A stretch of 64,000 nucleotides of DNA. Origin: Gautieria morchelliformis (taxonomy: Eukaryota > Basidiomycota > Agaricomycetes > Gomphales > Gomphaceae). The notes below the pieces were generated by a model. That model did no database searches and was not told the origin of the DNA. It saw nothing but the letters and a program-made list of their open reading frames with translations. This document shows, piece after piece, positions 10,490 through 18,965 of the stretch. The stretch is from positions 38,899 through 102,898 of the forward strand of contig WHVA01000419.1 of NCBI GenBank assembly GCA_015179125.1, given 5' to 3'. A program made the position numbers and the translations under genes. The first letter of the stretch is position 1; each line of letters starts with the position of its first letter.

Positions 10490-10599
10490 GGTAAGTGTTA
10501 GAGGGTGTCAGGGTATGGAAAGGATTGCTAAAATCACTGCTTTCAAAGGGTGTTCGATTCGAAGTCAGGCGATTTTGCAACCGATGCTCTAGAGAGAGT

Positions 10600-10810
10600 T
10601 TTCTACTATAAGGGCAACCTAGGCAGACGCTCTACACTCAAGCGGCGAACTGGCGAAGGGGGATCCAAAGTGAGATAGAGAACTATATACAGGACATAGA
10701 CATACCTGGCGAAGGGGGATCCAAAGAGAAAACTCTAAGGAACCCCTTCGCCACCTAACTACGACTATAAGCAAACACGGCATGCTAGCCCGATCACCGA
10801 ATGCCCGAGT
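10600..10810 (-). repeat. gypsy-1 5' LTR remnant, cut by copia-2
   Basis: The sequence from about 10600 (CTATAAGGGCAACCTAGG...) to 10810 matches the left part of the LTR at 7733-8174. It stops at the TG of the copia-2 LTR (10811). The last five bases, CGAGT (10806-10810), should be the left half of the copia-2 target duplication; the right half is lost with the copia-2 3' end. Confidence 0.75.
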
Positions 10811-11298
10811 TGTTGGGTGCATATATGCTCCTGCACCAAAATCAAGCATAATATATTCGATTTACTGTATGGTGTTTCAATCTCTTCTCAGATTGTTCTT
10901 GTACCATGCATTCACTTCTCTGTTTATTTTCAAAATTTTCCAGTCACTCCCTACCTCTTCATTTCATTTTGTTATTCCTATTTTCATAGGCGGCTGCACC
11001 CAGCGGAGTTTGGAATGACTTCGACGCGCGAGCCCTTAGGCGCTAAAGGGCCGGGTGCAGGTATATGCGTTCTGAGACAGGATTGTACTCCTCTCTCAGT
11101 GACAATAAATTCACTGAGAGAGGCGAGTAGTATTCTTTGTATTTTCATAACATGTTGACTGAGAATCATGTAGTACATTTGATTCTAGGTATTGTATCAA
11201 TATAATAGTGACAATAAATTCACTGAGAGAGTACATTTGATTCTAGCTTTCTAAGAACTCTACCGAACCTTCCCTGCCATAGCCCCTAGTTGCTAACA
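10811..11298 (+). repeat. copia-2 5' LTR
   Basis: It runs from TGTTGGGTGC to GCTAACA. It is nearly identical to the TSD-flanked solo LTR at 3804-4292, which fixes both ends. Its 3' half holds two AATAAA-loop hairpins and a duplicated segment containing GTACATTTGATTCTAG. Confidence 0.93.
11090..11123 (+). promoter_or_regulatory. Poly(A)-signal hairpin in the copia-2 LTR
   Basis: Arms CCTCTCTCAGTGA (11090-11102) and its exact complement (11111-11123) enclose loop CAATAAAT (11103-11110). AATAAA is therefore presented in a loop on a 13-bp stem. A weaker second copy with the same loop is at about 11216-11235. Confidence 0.6.
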
Positions 11299-11314
11299 AG
11301 GGTTATGGGCCCCG
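11299..11314 (+). other. copia-2 primer-binding site overlapping the gag start
   Basis: AGGGTTATGGGCCCCG follows the LTR directly. Its complement, CGGGGCCCATAACCCT, has the form of the initiator-tRNA anticodon arm with CAT at the anticodon and C at position 33. The ATG inside (11305) is also the gag start codon. Confidence 0.7.
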
Positions 11315-11979
11315 CAGACATTTCGCAGAAGCTTTTGGGTGTGGAGAAGCTTGCAACAGATGGAAGTAATTGGCCTCTGTGGCGAGCCACTCTTACAAGT
11401 TATTTTGAGTCCAAAAATCTACTCAGGCATATAGAAGGGAGAGCCATTCGACCTCCTGATCCTCCAGTCATGCCCCCAGGCCATATTCTTACAGAAGCTG
11501 AGGAAACTCAGATTGAGAAGGCTGAGGAGAAGCTGGAGAAGTATCTTGCCAGTGAAGGACAGGCAAAAACCCAAATAATCGTCTCAGTGTCAGAGTCACT
11601 AGCTCTGATGCTACAGAAGAGACATACAGCAAAAGAAGTCTGGGATGCATTGGTCAATGAGATGACCAAAAAGCCCAAGATGGTCCTCACCAACCTACAG
11701 AGACAGCTTCGCAGTATGAGGTGTCCTGAGGATGGAGACTTGAGAGACCACCTGGACAAGGCCCAAGACCTCTATGCTCGTCTCAATGAGATGGGAGCCA
11801 GAATTTCTGAAGGAGAGTTCACCGACATCATCCTTGCGTCACTTCCACCCTCCTATGAGGCAGTTATGAATGCCCTTACCACGTCGCTCAAAGAATGTGG
11901 ATTGCCCTTAGTGCCCGATGATATTATCAGAGTACTAAAGGCTCAATACGATAGGAGAAAGACCCTTAATATTTTATAA
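11305..11979 (+). CDS. copia-2 gag
   Basis: The first ATG after the LTR (11305, MGPADISQKLLGVEKL) opens a 224-residue frame with a typical copia gag (UBN2-like) fold. It includes NWPLWRATL near residue 25, AKEVWDALV near 115, LRSMRCPEDGD and a LYARLNEMG helix, and ILASLPPSYEAV near 180. Gag forms the cytoplasmic particle that packages the RNA. The frame ends at TAA 11977-11979, but the same frame continues without a break into the zinc knuckle and protease. The stop is therefore either a mutation or a readthrough site, since copia elements usually encode gag and pol in one frame. Confidence 0.85.
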   Translation: MGPADISQKLLGVEKLATDGSNWPLWRATLTSYFESKNLLRHIEGRAIRPPDPPVMPPGHILTEAEETQIEKAEEKLEKYLASEGQAKTQIIVSVSESLALMLQKRHTAKEVWDALVNEMTKKPKMVLTNLQRQLRSMRCPEDGDLRDHLDKAQDLYARLNEMGARISEGEFTDIILASLPPSYEAVMNALTTSLKECGLPLVPDDIIRVLKAQYDRRKTLNIL

Positions 11980-13931
11980 GAAGAGCAGGCATTTATTGGT
12001 TCATCTACGAAAGGGCAGAAGGGCCGGCAAGACCCGAAGGTGCATACATGCACTAATTGCCACAAGCCTGGACATGCTATTGAGAGTTGCTGGGCTAAAG
12101 GAGGTGGTAAAGAAGGCCAGGGGCCACGTCAGAAGAAGAAAGCAAAAGCCAAAAAGAAGAAAGGCAAAGCCAAGGCGAATGTTGCCGAAGAAGTGTCCTC
12201 TGAGGAGGATGAGAGTGGCAGTCCAGCCGCTTTCACCAACTTTGACTGCTCTAATTTGAGTAGTTTATCTCTGGACACTGTTGTGATCCTCGACACTGGA
12301 ACGACCGCACATATGACCCCTCACAAGAATTTATTGAGGAATTACAGTCCATTCTCACAGCCGCGCACCATTCGTGCTGCCAACAAAGGCACCTTTGATG
12401 CTTTTGGTTCAGGCTCACTCGTGCTATCTAACAAGGTTGGAGATAAGACTGTGAACATTACATTGAAGGATACGTTCTACGCGGCAAAAATGGCTGTTAC
12501 CCTGATCTCGATCGGCCGGTGCGATGATGCAGGCTATAACACACAAATAGCTGATCAGATATGCACAATATCCAATCGTAAAGGCAGGATATTGATGCAA
12601 GCACCGAAGCTGAATGGCTTATATCGATTTGATTTACAACACACAAGTGCCGAAGCGCATATATGCGCATCAGCCATGGAGATACATCAAAAAATGGGGC
12701 ACATTTCACAAAAGTCCCTACAGCATTTGCTCAACCGTGGCATGATATTAGGCATTGAATTGAGCTCAAAAGGTGACAAGGTTGTTTGCGATGCGTGCAT
12801 TCAAGCGAAGATTGCACGTAAATCACTTCCTCAAGAACCCAGAAGCCGATCATCAAAATTCGGTGACAGAATTTATTCTGATGTCTGGGGACCAGCGAGG
12901 CACTCCACAATTGACAAGAAATCCTATTATGTGTCTTTCATTGACGACTACTCAAGGGAATCGGTTATCTATTTGATGGCAAACAAATCGGAAGCATTTT
13001 CAAAATACAAACTCTACGAGGCCTTGATGCTTCGACAGAGGAACGTGCACATCAAAGCACTTGTTTCCGACAGAGGGGGCGAATATACAAGCTCGGAATT
13101 TGAACAGCATTTAGCCAAGCAAGGCACGAAGCATCGGTTAACCGTACACGACACCCCAGAGTCAAATGGTGTTGCTGAACGTTTAAACCGAACTCTAGTT
13201 GAAAGAGCTCGTGCCATGCTATTGGAATCAAATCTTCCTAAGACTCTATGGGGGCATGCAATTTTGCACGCCAACTATCTTAGGAATCGGACACACACAA
13301 GAGCTTTGCCAGACAAAACCCCTTTTGAAATGATCCATCACGAGAAACCGAACCTGAAAGACATACACGTGTGGGGAATTGAAGTCTATGTTAAAGTCAA
13401 AGAGGGAAACAAACTAGCAACCCGTTCCAAAAGAGCTCGGTGGATAGGAATCTCTGGACAGAGCCATGGTCACTGCATCTACTGGCCTGACTCTCAGAAG
13501 GTTTCTGTCGAACGGAATGTTATATTTGACTCAGAGATGAAGGGGGGCAAAGCTCCAATCATTTCTATTGAAGAGTCACAGCTACCTACATCCAGAAAAA
13601 TGATACAGGCCATCTCGGCGCCAGCACCTATGCCTAGTCGCTTAGTCAGCAAGGAGGCAAAGATCGAGGAAATTGATGATGATGAACCAGAGGTACGTCT
13701 TGAAGAGCTGCAACCCAGTCAGACTGTTGATGTCAGACCTAAGGAAGCTGCTCCAATAAGGAGAAGCGAGAGGATCCGTCAGCAGCAAGTGCAGCCGGCC
13801 CCAAGTGGTCCCGTAACAAGATCTCAAACTAAGAGACATGCTGGTGCAGATATCACTACACTAGCTTATGAGGACATTGAGGACCATCAAGACAAATTAT
13901 TCGAACAAGATTTATCCTCTGTCACTGACGG
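11980..13931 (+). pseudogene. copia-2 zinc knuckle, protease and integrase (3' truncated)
   Basis: This continues the gag frame after TAA 11977-11979. It has a canonical knuckle CTNCHKPGHAIESC (about 12043-12090), a Lys-rich linker, retropepsin VILDTGTTAHMT (about 12284-12320), and the pre-integrase zinc domain ending CDACIQAKIARKS. The integrase core follows: first Asp in YSDVWGPA, second in LVSDRGGEY, Glu in NGVAERLNRT near 13180. Downstream are the integrase C-terminal block (ARWIGISGQSHGHCIYWPD) and a linker with RRSERIRQQQ. The frame is open for over 640 codons until gypsy-2 interrupts it at 13932; the 22 codons read beyond belong to that LTR. All catalytic residues seen are intact, so this copy decayed little before truncation. 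Confidence 0.88.
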
Positions 13932-14205
13932 TGTAAGGACCCGGCCTTTGGCCGGCTACTTACCGGTAGAACCTTCTTCCGAGCCCCAAGCCTTGTGATA
14001 TCCGTGCCCGAGTACATATGATACTTATCCGCACCCGAGCCCGAGCTTGAACTCATATCCGACCTTGATCCCATGCCCGTATCCCCCTTAGTTACTGATT
14101 CCGCTCCATCACGCATCATTCATATATTACCTCGCCCTGCCCTCGGTCTCCTGACCTCGCCCTGACCTCCACTAATCTGTTCGCCCCTGACTTGCACCTC
14201 GTCCG

Positions 14206-14212
14206 TATATAA
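14206..14212 (+). promoter_or_regulatory. TATA box of gypsy-2
   Basis: TATATAA lies 26-32 bp upstream of the segment at 14238-14249 that is complementary to the primer-binding site. This is the spacing expected if transcription starts there. Confidence 0.6.
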
Positions 14213-14237
14213 CCCCCTTGTATGCATTCCTACTCCT

Positions 14238-14249
14238 CAGTCTGAAAAT
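14238..14249 (+). other. Self-primer segment at the gypsy-2 transcript 5' end
   Basis: CAGTCTGAAAAT is the exact complement of the primer-binding site ATTTTCAGACTG at 14491-14502. Its position after the TATA box fits the extreme 5' end of the RNA, as in the self-priming yeast element Tf1. Confidence 0.65.
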
Positions 14250-14490
14250 CAACTATCGTGTCCCTTCGATCCCTAGCTAGTTTCTACACCTCGCCTCTTA
14301 AGCTAGAACCTCGCCTCTTATTCGTTTACCTCCGAAGTTGGGACTCGTGCGTAGGGTCGGCGCAGCACATAAGCTGAAGCCAAGTCCCTCTCCGACTTCC
14401 CCATCCAAACCTCGCCCTGTAACCTCGGACCTTGACTCGGGTTTCGTCCCCGACCTCGGTCAACCTTACGACGGACCGTATCGTAACAGT

Positions 14491-14502
14491 ATTTTCAGAC
14501 TG
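14491..14502 (+). other. gypsy-2 primer-binding site (self-complementary)
   Basis: ATTTTCAGACTG starts two bases after the LTR end (TAACA, 14488). It pairs perfectly over 12 bp with 14238-14249 in the LTR; no tRNA 3'-end complement beginning TGG is present at the LTR edge. Confidence 0.65.
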
Positions 14503-14531
14503 CTTACACCCTACGTATCCCTTTTTTCACG

Positions 14532-15764
14532 ATGTCCATGATAACTCGTTCTCGCACCCTTCGGGGTATCTCAGAACAGCGACGTTTCTCGGAAGCCCCC
14601 GATGACTCACCCCCGTCCCCGGGGATACCCCTCGCAGACCCCGCCGAGCCTAGTAACAAAGGCAAAGGTAGGGCTAACCTCGGTGACCCTTCAGGTGATC
14701 CAGGTGATGGCTCTAGAAGTTCTGACAACGATCGGGACCTCCCCAACCTTCCGCCCGAGGACCTCGGTGACCTCGAGGACAACGAGCTTATGCGTCGAGT
14801 GTTCATCAAACTCGCGAAACCTCGCGAATCCGAAGCACGAGCCAAGGTCAAGGAACCGGATAGTTATGACGGTACTGACCAAGCCAAGCTTCGCACTTTC
14901 TTCCTTCAATGTGTACTCAACTTCAGAGATCGCCCCACCGCGTTCAAGACTGGGGCCTCAAAGGTGCAGTATGCTATTTCTTACCTGTCCGGCTCGGCTC
15001 TGCAATATTTCGAGCCGGCGATCCTCGGCGAAGTCCAACCCGAGCCAGATTGGCTCGAGGACTGGGACAGCTTCAAGGCCGAGCTCGAGCTTAACTTCGG
15101 CCCATACGACAACACGGCCCAAGCCGAGATTGACCTCGAGAAGATCGTTATGAAAGAGCACCACAAGGCCGCGCGATTCTTTATCGATTTCGCCCGAGCT
15201 TCGACTCGGACTCAGTGGAACGACGCGGCCCTCCGACACTTTGCTTATAAGGGCTTGGCCAAACGAATCAAGGACGACTTACTTCACTTCCCTCGATTCC
15301 GCAGCCTCGCCGAGCTTAGGAACTTCGCGCTGGAATGCGATAGCCGTTACTGGGAGCGAAAGGAATACGACGCCATGATCAATGGTCGTAGCTCCCAGCC
15401 TGCACGCACCCCTAATCAGTCCAGTAGCAATGCCACTAACAACCACCAGCCTTCCAGTGGTTCCAATAACAATAAGAACCGCAACAAGACTAACAACAGC
15501 GGCAAGGGTTCCAACAACAACAACTCTTCGAACAACAAGAGCCAGCCCGACATTTCGAGCAAACTCGGGAAGGATGGCAAACTGCTTCCCGAGGAGCGCC
15601 AACGTCGGGTCGACCAAGGCCTTTGTCTGCTTTGCGGCACCAAAGGTCACGTCGTCAAGGACTGCCCGAAGAACAAGTCTACCAATAGTAGCGGTTCTAA
15701 AGGTCGGGCAACGAAGACCCCTAACGAGGGGACTTCGGCCTCCATTACGGAGGTGAAAAAATAG
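14532..15764 (+). CDS. gypsy-2 gag
   Basis: A 410-residue frame from ATG 14532. The N-terminus is basic then Pro/Asp-rich. The central capsid region has VKEPDSYDGTDQAKLRTFF (about residue 110), YLSGSALQYFEP and a retrotrans_gag-like helical core (ELNFGPYDNTAQAE). An Asn/Ser-rich linker of about 50 residues precedes a canonical zinc knuckle, CLLCGTKGHVVKDC, near residue 365. Gag assembles the particle and binds RNA. It ends GTG AAA AAA TAG (15753-15764), and pol continues in the -1 frame from the A run. The frame is fully intact. Confidence 0.92.
   Translation: MSMITRSRTLRGISEQRRFSEAPDDSPPSPGIPLADPAEPSNKGKGRANLGDPSGDPGDGSRSSDNDRDLPNLPPEDLGDLEDNELMRRVFIKLAKPRESEARAKVKEPDSYDGTDQAKLRTFFLQCVLNFRDRPTAFKTGASKVQYAISYLSGSALQYFEPAILGEVQPEPDWLEDWDSFKAELELNFGPYDNTAQAEIDLEKIVMKEHHKAARFFIDFARASTRTQWNDAALRHFAYKGLAKRIKDDLLHFPRFRSLAELRNFALECDSRYWERKEYDAMINGRSSQPARTPNQSSSNATNNHQPSSGSNNNKNRNKTNNSGKGSNNNNSSNNKSQPDISSKLGKDGKLLPEERQRRVDQGLCLLCGTKGHVVKDCPKNKSTNSSGSKGRATKTPNEGTSASITEVKK
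15756..15764 (+). promoter_or_regulatory. Probable -1 frameshift site between gag and pol (gypsy-2)
   Basis: Six A residues (15756-15761) directly precede the gag stop TAG (15762-15764). The pol frame is open across this point in -1 (GAA AAA ATA GGT...). The arrangement is repeated in gypsy-3. Confidence 0.6.
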
Positions 15765-18700
15765 GTAGCAACCTCGGAACCACACGATCCGAGGATTGCG
15801 GTAACCTCACCCGTGTGCTCAGACTCAGCGCCGCTTCTCATTCATTGTCCAAAGATTCCCTTAATGTAGATCTAACCTCGCCTTCGCTTCCCAACGTCGC
15901 TTTTGTTGCATTAGTTGACTGCGGGTCCTCAGACTGTTTTATTGAATCCAGATTTGTCCAGAAGTACTCCATGCCTGCTTATCCTGTCTCTCCTATACCC
16001 TTGAAACTATTTGACGGTAGTACTAACACTACCATTACCCAAGCTCTAGACCTCTGCATTTGCTTTCCGACCGGCGAACAACAATGGGTTACCTTCTACG
16101 TAACCTCGCTCGACTCAAGTTGCTCGATGGTACTTGGCCACAACTGGCTCACCCGCTACAATCCGTCGATTGACTGGGTATTGGGCAGTATTATTTTCAA
16201 CACCATCGACCTAACAACGACTCCAGCGACCCCGGCGACGTCAGCCCGCTTAGCTTCGGCTACGACTTCGACCTCGCCTACGGCATCTTCGCCACCGCCT
16301 CCGACCTCGCTTCCGAAATTGCAAGCACCCCTCGTTTCCCTAATCAATGCACCCGCTTTCATGCGCGCATCTAGATTGGAAGGGTCCGAAGTGTTTCAGC
16401 TCAATTTGGCTTCGCCTGAGCTCCTCGCCAGAGGGGCAACATCGGGAGGAAGCTCTTCCGAGCTTCCTGAGAACGTTAAGAAACATGTTCCCGAAGTATA
16501 TCACGAATTTGCAGATGTGTTCAGCAAAGCACGCGCTGACACTCTAGCTCCCCACCGACCTCACGATATCAAAATCAACCTCGAAGAAGGGACCTCGCCA
16601 CCTATCGGTCCCATCTACTCTCTCTCAGCTTCCGAACTCAAAGCACTTCGCGAGTTCATCGACGAGCATTTAAACATCGGTTTCATCCGACCTTCACGCT
16701 CGCCTCATGGTGCACCGGTATTGTTCGTTCGCAAAAAAGATGGCTCACTTCGGTTGTGTGTCGACTTCCGAGGTTTGAACAAAATCTCAAAAAAAGATCA
16801 GTATCCATTGCCATTGATTGCTGACTTACTTGATGCTCCAAAGAATGCTCGCATCTATACGAAAATTGACCTTCGTCACGCTTACCACCTCGTACGGGTG
16901 GCCGAGGGTGACGAATGGAAGACCGCCTTCAGGACTCGCTATGGGTCTTTCGAATGGTTGGTCATGCCATTTGGTCTCACTAATGGCCCTGCTGCCTTCC
17001 AGAGATTCATGAACGAGGTGTTCGCCGACCTTTTGGACGTTTGTGTGGTGGTATACTTGGATGACATTCTAATCTACTCCAGTGACCCCTCCAAACATGT
17101 TGAACATGTCAAGGAAGTCTTGCGACGACTACGACTCAACAACCTCTTCGCCAAAGAAGACAAATGCGAGTTCCATCGCGACTCGGTTGAATTCCTCGGC
17201 TACATACTCTCTCCCGAGGGCCTCACTATGGCAGATGACAAAGTAAAGGTCATTCAAGACTGGCCTGAACCTCGCAAAGTTCGCGACATCCAATCCTTCC
17301 TCGGCTTCGCCAACTTCTACCGACGTTTCATTCACAACTACTCCGACATCACCATTCCTCTCACCCGACTTACCCGCAAGGGTACCCCTTGGAATTTTTC
17401 CGAGGATTGTCGACGGGCTTTCAACCTGTTGAAGAGGGCGTTCACTACCGCCCCTATCCTTACTCACTGGATTCCTGACCTTCCACTGATCGTAGAGACT
17501 GATGCATCAGATTATGCCTTAGCGGCAATCTTATCACTACGAACCTCAGAAGGCGAACTTCATCCCGTCGCTTTCCACTCCCGCACATTCACCTCTACCG
17601 AGCTCAACTACGATGTTCACGACAAGGAGCTCCTCGCCATTTTTGAAGCCTTTCAACGCTGGCGACACTACCTAGAGGGCTCAGGCGAACCAGTTGACGT
17701 TATCCCCGATCACAAGAACCTCGAATACTTTTCAACTACGAAGCTCTTGACCCGTCGACAAGCTCGGTGGTCGGAATACCTTTCCCAGTTCAACCTCGCC
17801 ATACGCTTCCGACCAGGTCGCCTCGGAACGAAGCCTGACTCTCTCACTAGACGATGGGACGTCTACCTTAAAGAGGGGAATAGCGACTATGCCACCATAA
17901 ACCCGCAGAACCTACGGCCAGTGTTTACTCAGCACCAGCTGGCATCGTCCCTTAGAGCTACTAACCTCGCTCCCATCGTGCTCCGAGCCGCTTCACTGCT
18001 TGATACCGAGCGGATCCGAGCTGACATACTAGCGAACCTCCCCTCGGACCCCATAGCCAAGTCGCACCTCGGCTTGGTTAATGACCCGAGGTGGACCACA
18101 GACCCCGAGGGTTTCCTCAAGCTTGACAACCGAACCTATGTTCCAGGGGCCCAAGACCTTCGACTTCGCATCCTGCAATACAAGCACGATCACATCCTCT
18201 CGGGACACTTCGGGGTCAACAAGACCTTGGAGCTGATCCGACGAGACTATACTTGGCCGGGGATTAGATCCTTTGTCAAGGATTATTGCAAGACGTGTAC
18301 CACTTGTATGCGAAGCAAGCCACAACGTCACAAACCCTATGGTCTCCTCAAGCAACTTCCTGTTCCCGAGAAACCTTGGAATTCCATCTCTATGGATTTC
18401 ATTGAGCAACTCCCCCCTTCATCCGAGTTCACCTCCATCCTAGTGATTGTTGACCGCTTCACTAAGCAGGTTATCTTCATTCCAACCACAGACAAGATAA
18501 CCTCGCAAGAGCTCGCTCACCTCTTCGTTCTTCATGTCTTTTCAAAGCATGGAGTCCCCTCGCACGTCACCTCGGACAGGGGTTCCGAGTTTGTTTCGCG
18601 CTTCTGGCGTTCCCTAGGGAAAGCTTTGGACATGCGGTTGCATTTCACCTCGGGATATCATCCCGAGGGTGACGGTCAGACCGAGCGTGCTAACCAAACT

Positions 18701-18965
18701 TTGGAACAGTACCTCAGGATCTATTGCAACTATCAGCAGTCCAATTGGGCTTCGCTCCTTCCCCTAGCCGAGTTCGCCTACAACAACGCGCCTAGCGCAA
18801 CCACCGGCGTCTCCCCATTCTTTGCCAATAAAGGCTACCATCCGAACCTCGCAGTTCACCCCGAGCGCGACCTCGCCTCGGCACGAGCCCGAGACTTCGT
18901 GGTTGACCTGGACGAGCTTCACCAAGAACTTCGCCACGCCATCCTCGAGGCTCAGAAATCTCTTC
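15762..18965 (+). CDS. gypsy-2 pol: protease, RT, RNase H, integrase (C-terminus lost)
   Basis: One open frame, entered by -1 frameshift from gag. The retropepsin motif near 15910 reads LVDCGSSDCFI, with Cys where Ser or Thr is usual after Asp; the second conserved segment is MVLGHNWLTRYNP (about 16130). Reverse transcriptase spans about 16600-17250, with LRLCVDFRGLN, the catalytic YLDD (about 17055) and FLGFANFYRRFI. RNase H follows, with VETDASDYALAAIL (about 17494-17535) and the [13 protein letters not shown] Glu motif. The integrase HHCC zinc domain is at about 18185-18310, and the core has Asp in SMDFIEQL, Asp in TSDRGSEF and Glu in GQTERANQ. It stops at AQKS near 18960, before the GPY/F module. 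All catalytic residues seen are intact; only the 3' end is lost. Confidence 0.9.

Larger units (their letters stand above)
7733..10810 (-). mobile_element. gypsy-1: internally deleted chromodomain Ty3/gypsy element
   Basis: The minus-strand element is flanked by related LTR sequences at 7733-8174 and 10600-10810 (the latter interrupted). Between them lie gag (10489 to about 9400), protease (9381 to about 8740) and then directly the integrase C-terminus with a chromodomain (8732-8175). Reverse transcriptase, RNase H and the integrase core, about 2.5-3 kb in a normal chromovirus, are missing, so this copy could move only with help in trans. The right-hand (5') LTR is cut by copia-2 at 10811 and its other half is not in the window. 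Confidence 0.85.
10811..13931 (+). mobile_element. copia-2: Ty1/copia element truncated by gypsy-2
   Basis: A 488-bp LTR (10811-11298) is followed by a primer-binding site, gag, zinc knuckle, protease and integrase in copia order. The element stops at 13931, where the LTR of gypsy-2 begins. Reverse transcriptase, RNase H and the 3' LTR are absent from the window. The same family left the solo LTR at 3804-4292. Confidence 0.9.
13932..14488 (+). repeat. gypsy-2 5' LTR
   Basis: The start is set by TG at the point where the copia-2 frame is broken, the end by CGTAACA directly before the primer-binding site. It contains a TATA box, the probable transcript start and nine CCTCG pentamers between 14120 and 14460. 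No second LTR is in the window. Confidence 0.8.
13932..18965 (+). mobile_element. gypsy-2: Ty3/gypsy element, 3' truncated
   Basis: A 557-bp 5' LTR (TGTAAGG ... CGTAACA) is followed by a self-complementary primer-binding site, gag (14532-15764) and pol in the -1 frame to about 18965. Protease, reverse transcriptase, RNase H and the integrase zinc and core domains are present in gypsy order with one open frame. The integrase C-terminus and 3' LTR are missing, replaced by the WDR24-like pseudogene. It interrupts copia-2; the left target duplication should be GACGG (13927-13931). Confidence 0.9.
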
